From positions 312,735-376,734 of the forward strand of contig JBBHKE010001874.1 in NCBI GenBank assembly GCA_037447655.1: 64,000 bases of DNA, in the 5' to 3' direction. The notes under the pieces were generated by a model. The model was not told where the DNA came from. It worked only from the letters and a program-made list of their open reading frames with translations, and made no database searches. A program made the translations under genes and the position numbers. How positions within the stretch are numbered: the first letter of the stretch is position 1; each line of letters begins with the position of its first letter. Origin of the DNA: Zygnema cylindricum (taxonomy: Eukaryota; Streptophyta; Zygnematophyceae; Zygnematales; Zygnemataceae). Positions 56,293 to 64,000 of this stretch are shown here, in pieces.

Positions 56293-57631
56293 GGTTTTGC
56301 TCTAGTAAGAAATGTTGAGTAGTTTTCTTACGTATTGATACATTTTGTACATTATTATGTTTAAAAACCTCTTGAATAAGACTAAATGCTACTAACTACA
56401 TCGTACCTACATTAGCCTAAAGGAAAAAATAATATTATTCATTCTATTATAGGTTCAAGGTTAGTAAACTAGGGGCACCGATTTAGTGTTACCACATTAA
56501 TAGCGATTCAATATTTTTTTAGGAGTGGTGACGAATAAAATTATCAAACCAATCACAACGGTCATTAAAAAAAACAAAAAATGACTAGTCAAACAGGCGC
56601 ATTGATTGAACTGTCCACATCAATAATTGCAATAAATATAGATGATCATCTTATGCATCGGTGATGAGCCTATCGGCAATCGTTATCGGTGAATGGCCGA
56701 TAAAATACGATAGATCTTCATCAGTAATAACGTCGACGAATTTCCAATATATCGGAAAAGGTAATGATAAAATATACCCATTGAAAACCGATATATCTAC
56801 CGTGATCGACATACCCCAAGGTTGGGGGGATTGAAAAAATTATACGTCGGGTATGATGCTTTCAAACACCGTACGTATAGTACAGTACTACCAACAATAT
56901 CAATTATCGGTTGGTTAAAAGAGATAAATATTGGTTATCACTTAAAGGCTACCGAAACACAAAACTAGTAAGTTGTATTGAAGAAAGAGAGGACTCAAAG
57001 CCTCCAAAAAAGATTACGGAAAGGGGAAATATTTTTTTAGCGACTACATCCTCGATGACTCGATAAATATGCTTACGAAATTTATGTCATGATTGTACAA
57101 AGTAAAGGACAGAAGACGAAAAATCGGTGTCAAAACGCATTTGCTTCGTAAAATTACGTCGTTGTTCACGCGTGCGAATGCTTCACATGCATAAATAAAG
57201 CTCGTGTCGTACAGTTGTTTCACTTTTAGTCGATCGAAATTAGTTAAAACAACCCGCTTTCAACTTGTCTAAAACAGTTGTACTACATGAGTTGTTTTCA
57301 CGTGTGCGATCTATTCACAGGCTTGCATTCTAATAGAATTACAAGGAGTGCGACGGACCTATTAACTTAAAAGATTGAAACCTTACATTTTTGCTGACCA
57401 ATGAAATAGCGGGCTCGCCGTTTTAATCTTAATTTGAAAAGCTGGCGACACATCACGTTTGCTAAAAATGCAGACACACTCGACATTTGCTGCGGACACT
57501 TTGAACTGTGATATATTGGTTTAATGTGTAACATGTCCGCCAAGATTTTTCATTTTGTTACGATAAATTATATTCCACAACAGTATTAGGGAACAATATA
57601 TAGCCCTCCACTATTTTTTTCTTCGGGTAGG
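56293..57631. other. Spacer containing MITE M3
   Basis: About 56650-56967 is a third copy of the M1 family, recognised by TATCGGTTGG-like words and the right end ACCGAAACACAAAACTA. Its left end is unclear. I see nothing else in this stretch. Confidence 0.45.
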
Positions 57632-58302
57632 ATGTGGAAAATGTTATATTTTTCGTCTCTTTGGTGGGAAGATTCGTTAGAGTGGATCCGTTGCCTCGCG
57701 GAATTGAAAGGGACAGGGTTTTTCTTACCAGATTTTAAAAAAGATGTACCTAATCAGGGTGAAGTAAAGAAACAAATTAGATGTGACGATGACCAAGGGA
57801 AAAATATTAGAAGCAAATATGCTCACATACACAATGAATTAGGTGCGATTGAGACATATCACGATAGAGCCTCTTGACGCGTCGCAAATTATGTCCAAAA
57901 TAAGTTGTAACATACATCTTTATTCAAGTTCGCTTTTCTATACCAACTATATTTAACCTTATTTTCCAATGCAAAACCCGTTTAATAATTTATATTAATT
58001 AATGAACGCTAAGTTTACTAAGTTTATAAGATTTGAATCAGTGTCGCTTAGTTTTCCAGGGTAGAACCATGCGTGAACTATTTTTTCGTCATTTCATGTA
58101 TGCACACTCTGCGAGTCCAAGTTTAAATTTTGTGAGTGTAGGTTTAAACCTTGCTGATGGCAAATCATTTATCATTAATATTGATAAAAACGAGCCTTCT
58201 CTTGTGTATTTTTCACCAATTAAACTTCAGTGCACAAACAGTATTAAACACGCCGAATATGACGATGGTGAATTTGTGGAATGCCCGCTATGGTGGCCTT
58301 AA
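57632..58302 (+). other. Two unrecognised small ORFs
   Basis: 57632-57877 (81 residues, WWEDSLEWIRCLAELKGTG) and 58033-58302 (89 residues, FVSVGLNLADGKSFIINIDK) have protein-like composition. TTTTCCAG before the second could be a splice acceptor. No domain, partner or paralogue in the window identifies them. They may be exons of one decayed gene or chance ORFs. Confidence 0.25.
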
Positions 58303-58711
58303 CGATATAACTTGTGTACTTATTCGGCAAGCGTTGTGTCTTATAAAAAAAGACTGGACCAAGGGTGTGTCGCATGTCACTCTCTCTAACGTTTTTCACC
58401 ACTGTCAATTTTCAATCGTTACGTGTTTGCCACTTATTAGTTAGCATGATGATAGATGCACAACAACGATCCATTAACGTTTTCCGTACAACTTAAGAAA
58501 TCCACCTGATCGGTTTAACATGCAAGTTAAGGGTAATTTTATAAAAATAGAAAACACTCAGCATAAATGAACTCGTGGGAAAAATATGTGGAAGGAGGGG
58601 AAAATGCTATAGGAACGACAATGTTCTTAACACTAATTGTTTATACCATACGACAAACGACTCTGTACGCCACCTTTTTGTACAAACACACTGTTGTACA
58701 TGCATAATGTA

Positions 58712-59126
58712 TAGTGTTGTGCATGGAGAAAGGACTTACCGCTATAAACCGATAATGATAATTACCGGTTATGGAACGGTGAGGGGTCCCGTTATATTGC
58801 TCTGGAACCAACAAAAAATATCGTCGATAATGATTAGTTGAAGGAGATTGACGGTATAGATAGTACGGAATCATAGAACGGAAATAAAGTATGAAATGAC
58901 TAGGGGATGGGGCTTTTGGAATTTTTTTCACAATCCATTTTGTACTAGAGTACAGAGTTATCGTCGATAGTTATCGCGCCGTTAATTATCGGTAATTCAT
59001 CGCGATATATTAGAAATCCACCGCGATAATTCCTTCAGCGATGTATCGAGCAAATATAACAATGATTGATAGCTCAAAATATGTCCATATTGGTTATCGA
59101 CAAATGGCTACCGATACATATCAATA
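58712..59126. mobile_element. hAT-like MITE M2 (about 415 bp)
   Basis: The left end TAGTGTTGTGCAT and the block GAACGGTGAGGGGTCCCG match M1. The right end is decayed (CCGATACATATCAATA). It has no coding capacity. 58303-58711 and 59127-59692 around it show no gene. Confidence 0.6.
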
Positions 59127-59692
59127 ATAATATCATTAATCGTGAACTCTCGATCACTTTTGACACGTGTATGAAATAATGTGCACGCTGTGCGTCTCGC
59201 TTTGTATCGCCCCTACAAAACAAACTGAGCATAGAATCGCGACATTTAAGCGGAACCTTACAGATGGAATTTGCAGATGTGCGTCAAATCCTCTAGGCTG
59301 CCAGGATTTTTTCAATTTTTTTTTTCACATGCGATAAAATTTTAAAATGTGAACTTTATAGAGGTGGCCAAAAATCATTTACAAAGTTGCGCTGACATAA
59401 AAAATACACTTCTATGTTTTTCACATGTACGTTTTCATAATTCCGTAAGAATAACAATAAAGTGTTCAAGTAGGATTTGGTGCGATTTGTTTTCTCTTTG
59501 GGTTAGCATTATTGTACGGCCTAGGTTCTTTACAAGCCCAATAAAGTACGGCTATTGATCGATTTTCAATAGCTATCGCTTTATCGTCCCTTGAGAATGC
59601 GAAAAACATAGAGCTTGCAAGTTTGCCATCGCGATAAGAGATACGCGAAAACGATCATCCATCGAAGATTAAACTTTATTTTTCGGACACTA

Positions 59693-60307
59693 CACCGCGA
59701 ATCGTAATTAGAGTAAATTACTCTAATTCGGTTGCTCGAAATTTCGACTCTATGACATCAAATAGAGTAAATGATTCTAATTTTTTCATTATTCTAATTT
59801 AGGTAAGTTTAATTAGCGTAACAGAATTGTAATATTGGTTCGTTTTAAATAGTGTGGAGTACGGATGACGTTCGAACGTGCAAAACTGTACTTTTTTAAG
59901 TAAAAAAGTACAAATGATGATTTAATACAATCGCGCTCGCACGTGAAATCGGACTAAGCGAAAAATCAATCACATCGAAAAAAAGCTGTTCACATAACTC
60001 TCGTCCATCGACAGCATCGTCGTCAGTGTGAACATTAACTTACATTCAGCGCCACAAATAATACTAGCGTCATAATGTTGTCAAAAATATACGGACCGAC
60101 AGATTTTGTACGTCCACGTAATTTAGCGTTTATAATTTCAGCGAGATATTTATTGCCGACATAACCCAATATAGAGTACTTAAATAAATTAGAGTAAACT
60201 TCGATTGTGAAAAAGTTCTATCACATAAATTAGAGTTCATTACTCTAATTGTTTTTTTTTGTTTTTTTACTCTAATTTTTTCATTACTCTAATTACGATT
60301 CGCGGTG
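59693..60307. mobile_element. MITE Q (615 bp) with TA flanks
   Basis: Perfect terminal inverted repeats begin CACCGCGAATCGTAATTAG and extend over 24 bp (59693-59716, inverted at 60284-60307). TA flanks both ends. The repeats match those of element P at most positions, so P-type transposase is the likely mobilising enzyme. The interior has many TTACTCTAATT words and no ORF. Confidence 0.8.
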
Positions 60308-60392
60308 TAGTAAATCAACGCCCGTTACACAAGCATGTACCCTGTCCAGTTTATCATGCTCGTACTGCGGACGCACGACAACGATACACCGC

Positions 60393-60886
60393 TGTAAAAA
60401 GACAAAATAATTACCCACAACACACTTTAATGCACAGCGGAAAAACTCCAAGGATCTCCCCGTAGCAACAGCAATAGCACACAGCACTCACACAAAAAGG
60501 TCAAGCTTTATTAATCGCGAGGAAGATTACAAGTTGACAGCTCACTGCAAAGGTCTACTGTAAGAGTCTGTCTTTTTACTACGTCTGCTCCACTATTTAA
60601 ACTAACTAGTTGCTAGACAACCTAATACTGTACAAGTGCACACGTGGACCTTCACGGTCAACCGAGATCTCTCCAAAATATCTTTCTAGAACTATACAGT
60701 TAAATCTACATTCTGCAGCGTTGCTATACTGCTACGCTGCGTTACTATGCTGCACTACGCTATTCTACTAAGTTGCTATGTTGCTATGTTGCGCTGGTCT
60801 TGAATCGCAGCTGCGCTGCTCTGTAACCGCAACTATAGGAGTCTGGTCTCTAGCCCTTAAGTACCCAACTCTCTGACCCTGTTACA
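60393..60886 (-). repeat. 3' LTR of chromovirus E (494 bp)
   Basis: On the minus strand it runs from TGTAACAGGG to CTTTTTACA. It contains a TTTAAATAG TATA-like box and an AATAAA signal in its second half. The purine-rich GTGGGAGGCAG lies directly upstream on the minus strand (60887-60900) and serves as polypurine tract. Confidence 0.75.
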
Positions 60887-61343
60887 CTGCCTCCCACTAA
60901 GGATTCAGCGTCCCGCTGAACCTAACTCACTCAGGGAAATTGAAGTTGACGGAGTATGCCGTATGTCTCCTCACGGTACTCCTCGAATTCCTGTCGCAAA
61001 AAGTAAAGTTGATTTTGGAGATGCTCACATCGAGTCTCAAGTAGCGCGATATGATGATCTGCCGCCACCAATCGTCTCTGAGTGATTCGCTCCTGCACTT
61101 GGTCCTCCCCTTCCTCCGGTACTGCTGGTGGTTTTGCGGGTGGCGGCGGAAAGACCGCCGGTGCTGATTCTTCGGGTACTGTAACTTAAGGGGACTCGGG
61201 TTCCTGAACTTGGTGTGCACTTTCCGCCACTTCATCGGTCGGCTCCCACCGAGGTACCTTCGTTAATTTGAAGGAAACATGTTTCCTGGTAGCTCGGGCC
61301 CGTTGTAGAGCGTTCTTTCGGGCCAGATTGAGTGCCCATACCT

Positions 61344-62355
61344 TGTTGAATTTTTTTGATTTAAAAGGTATTTTCTAGGTCTTAATACATTAGTTTAAAC
61401 AGGAAAAGTAAAGCGCAGGCAGCTTGCGTCCACCTCTTCCCTCTATCCCCCATACTTGTTGCAGTTATTGAAGGATAGAGAGGGTGGTGGAGCCATGGCT
61501 GCCTCAACTCCATAGATAGGACTTAAGAGTGACCTAAGTCACTCTCAACAAAAGGTTGAGTCCGGCAAGACTCGAACCTCCGACCGGCAGAGCGCGGCGT
61601 AGCCGTCAGCTCTAACCGGTCTGTCGTAGAAGTTCGTTACAGTACATGGGGTACGATATTTATTTAAACATTGAGTAGAACATTAATCTGATTAACGTAA
61701 CTATAAAATAGGAAACATAGAACACATCATATTCAGTGTGTATAACCCGCCGCACGAAAGAAATGAATCGGACATTTATTTCGACGGCGTAAATTAAATG
61801 TCGGTCTCTATCCGACGACGCTAATCGTGGCCGAGGTCTCGGAATGGTCATTTTGGCAGTTTTCAGATGTGGCGTGACGTGGCGTGACCTAGCGATACGT
61901 GGCAGGATTGAATTGAGCAGCGGGGATCTCAGACGACATAAAGACGACTCAGACGGCGACACGCGTCCACTCCATGACATTGTCGTACAGTGGCCGTACA
62001 GAAAGTACATCGGCCACTGTACTTTTTGGTACTTTACAGTCTCCTGATTGGAGCGTACTTCAGTAGATAGGGGTTGTGAGAGAGGGTTTGGGACTTAAGG
62101 GTTTTTGGTAGATAACACCTCTATCTCTTAGAGAGCCGTGCATAAACTTGCCGACCCATGAACCAATCTGGGCCTAGCTGGCGTTTTCAGTGATTCTTTT
62201 ACCTACACACTCAAGGGAGTCCAGGCTGCACAGGGGTGCAGTCAAATTGTTATTTTCCTTCCTGGACAGCAGTGGTTGTGGCTTGAAGTGGGTTAGTTAA
62301 ATACTATCTAGAGGCTTCGTGTATTCTCTAGTCCAATGGAGGACACTGAATTGCA
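61344..62355 (+). repeat. Solo LTR D2 inside element E (1012 bp)
   Basis: It starts TGTTGAATTT and ends GAATTGCA, with perfect TACCT duplications at 61339-61343 and 62356-62360. It has stem strands CTCTATCC (61441-61448) and GGATAGAG (61473-61480), the palindrome AGCCATGGCT (61491-61500), and the clearest antisense tRNA-like segment (61561-61628). No internal region is present, so it is a solo LTR. Confidence 0.9.
61561..61628 (-). other. Antisense tRNA-like segment in LTR D2
   Basis: The minus strand reads GACCGGTTAGAGC (box A-like, D arm) and about 40 bases on GGTTCGAGTC (61569-61578), a near-perfect box B/T-loop motif, then a 3' strand resembling an acceptor stem. It does not fold as a full functional tRNA by eye, so I call it tRNA-derived, not a tRNA gene. 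Confidence 0.6.
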
Positions 62356-63639
62356 TACCTCGGGTGTGACCTCCGCTTAAGAGATGATGTCATGAAGGCG
62401 GACATCCCATGGGTGATAATGGCGGAGCAACCCGGGAACATCCACCCTGTACCGATAGTTGTCTTCTACTACTTCCACAAACGTCAGGGCACGAGGGTTT
62501 AATTGCACATAACCTTTATGGTTATTCCCAAGGTCCTTCGTTCTCATGAAGTTCCACGCCGAGCGTGACGGCACATCAGCGGGGATATTAATGGGGTCCC
62601 CAAGTTTTTGGTGCGCCACTCTTCGGGCCACTCTGAAGGATCCCAATGAAAGCACTTAGCGAAGCTGAAGGTGAGGTCCGGATGCGAGGTGTTTGTAGGG
62701 AGTGGAAAGAGGTAATCGGGAATTTCCTCTCATTTTTCACTCTCCTCGTCCGTGTCCCCTTGATTCCCTCGAAGGAAAAATACATCGTCTCCGCTGAGGT
62801 ACTGCGCTTCGGCCTTCTTTTCCGCGCTTTTTAAAGATTGTTCATCTGCGGTGCTCTCCTTATTGGGGTCCTTTATCACCACTAGATCAGAGGCATGCTC
62901 CTTAATTGGCGGAGGTGTCGGTTCTTGCTCCGGCTCCGCAGCGTCCGAGATCTCATGATACTCCTTATCCTCCTGGTCCTCCTCCTGAAGTGGGCTGGTC
63001 TCCGCCGGCCTTGCCTCGCTATTGGCTGTCTCTCTAAGCTCCGGCCTTGCTTCCACCTCCCTACTCCGGTCTGCCTCCACCATGGCCTCCGCCGCCATTA
63101 ATAATCTGTCCGGGCGGGATATATCTTCCTGCCCTACCCGTACAAGTCTTCTCCGTTTCGGTGGTGGAGAGGACGACGACACCATTGATGTTGTCGTGCA
63201 GGACAATTCAAGTAATTCAAAAAGGGAAGGTAAGCTGGCTATGCGGAGCGAAACGCTCTCCAAACTACCTTGACATGGTTGGTCGCGAGGGCCGATGGCG
63301 GCTTTATCAGAGAGGGTTGAGGGTTTCATGATTGGAGTCTTCTAAGCGTCGCATCGTGCGAGAGTATCGCAGCGTCCAACATTTAGTAACCTGCGCTGCT
63401 GCGACAAAACCGAGGGTTCGTCGTCACCAATGTGGTGAAACACAACTGCGCTGTTGCAATTTCCTGTCCGCGCGACAATGGCGCTGCGATTCTCTGACGG
63501 CACCGCACCTATGTTGCGCTTCGGTGGCTGCGCAACCATAATGCTGCGGTCCGTTAACATCGCCGCTGCGTTTCTTCGCCGCGTCCCCCATATGATCGCG
63601 ATGGTTGCGTTATTGCGATTTGTTCCTTTATCGCGTCCG

Positions 63640-64000
63640 TTGCGATTGCCCTTCTGGTTAAGCCGAGTGTCCGCACTGCGTAAACGGGCGCTGCAATTCA
63701 GGCGAATGCAGATCCTCCTCGTCCACCCAAGAATCATCTCCAACTCCGTAGCCCTTCCAACGCACCAAATATTGGGTGGAGTTAGAATGCCGAGAGCGAT
63801 GCGACTGAAAGGATCTCCTCCACCTCGTACTCGTCCGATGTACCCTGAATGGGCGGTAAAGGGTTACTTTGCCGTGGATTAGGAAAAATCAAATCGGGGT
63901 CGTGAAACAGTGGGCACCCGGTAACCACATGTTTGCCATATTAAGGCGAACTTTATCACCCATGTTAAACACAATGTCCTTCCGGTGAGCGTCGGCCTGC
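63640..64000 (-). pseudogene. Chromovirus E integrase C-terminus and chromodomain
   Basis: At the right edge the minus strand gives HRKDIVFNMGDKVRL, the small beta domain that follows a gypsy integrase core. About 45 residues later it gives EYEVEEIL and, after a one-base frameshift, QYLVRWKGYGVGDDSWVDE. That is a chromodomain with the YLVRWKGY strand and the Trp of the closing helix. Chromodomains on integrase steer chromoviruses to marked chromatin. The element's gag, RT and integrase core lie outside the window. Confidence 0.8.

Larger units (their letters stand above)
60927..63329 (-). pseudogene. Extra ORF of chromovirus E between pol and 3' LTR
   Basis: From 63329 the frame starts MKPSTLSDKAAIGPRD, has a basic PPPKRRRLVRVG patch (possible nuclear signal), a long Glu/Pro-rich acidic stretch, then a stop at 62730 and a frameshift near 62660. 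It continues with NIPADVPSRSAWNF and VDVPGLLRHYHPWDVRLHDI. Removing solo LTR D2 joins this to VWALNLARKNALQRARATR and finally a coiled-coil-like RITQRRLVAADHHIALLE, with the end at LRQLQFP. It is not a canonical gag or pol domain. Its place after integrase is that of the extra or env-like ORFs of some plant gypsy lineages. Function unknown. Confidence 0.6.

Noticed and set aside
62646-63331. Several plus-strand ORFs near the right end
   Set aside because: They are antisense to the acidic region of the element E extra ORF.

Overview
The window looks like transposon-dense intergenic DNA from a large eukaryotic genome, probably a plant or alga. The evidence is the set of element types: plant-style Ty1/copia and Ty3/gypsy chromovirus retrotransposons, a pogo-like DDE transposon with an apparent intron, a BED/DUF659-type hAT transposase, MITEs and (TA)n microsatellites. 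A charophyte-like alga is one possibility, but nothing here fixes the species. I found no convincing host gene, rRNA gene or functional tRNA gene. Nearly every recognisable coding stretch belongs to a mobile element, and almost all are broken. Single letters below are local names for elements.

Layout. 1-3220: 3' part of copia element J (+), split at its RT active site by a 1.63-kb insertion with TG...CA ends that carries a PHD-finger-like piece. 3708-18230: old copia element C (-), with a younger copia array B (5502-13627) nested inside its pol. 18231-22063: AT-rich spacer with microsatellites, a short MITE and a 54-bp tandem duplication. 22064-24360: gypsy-like gag (K, +) interrupted by solo LTR D1. 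24430-25610: duplicated copia pol scraps (G, -). 25619-26641: lone LTR H. 28760-34135: decayed copia F (-), same lineage as J. 34286-41190: pogo-like DNA transposon P with TA target duplication. 41738-42522: hAT-like MITE. 42592-44300: decayed coding region I cannot identify. 46673-48664: hAT transposase pseudogene (+). 49564-55973: decayed copia element A (+), same family as B and C, with a truncated 3' LTR fused to an LTR fragment of chromovirus E. 56223-60307: MITEs and spacer. 60393-64000: 3' end of chromovirus E (-), with an extra ORF after pol, interrupted by solo LTR D2.

Relationships. B lies inside C, D1 inside K, D2 inside E and insert I inside J. Each is supported by a target-site duplication and by a reading frame that closes when the insert is removed. 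The most unusual signal is shared by the ~1-kb LTRs of A, B, C, D and H: a stem-loop with a conserved loop and a changing stem, then a palindrome, then an antisense tRNA-like segment with box A/box B motifs. The A/B/C family also has a primer binding site that matches the anticodon arm of initiator tRNA-Met instead of its 3' end, the half-tRNA priming known from Drosophila copia.
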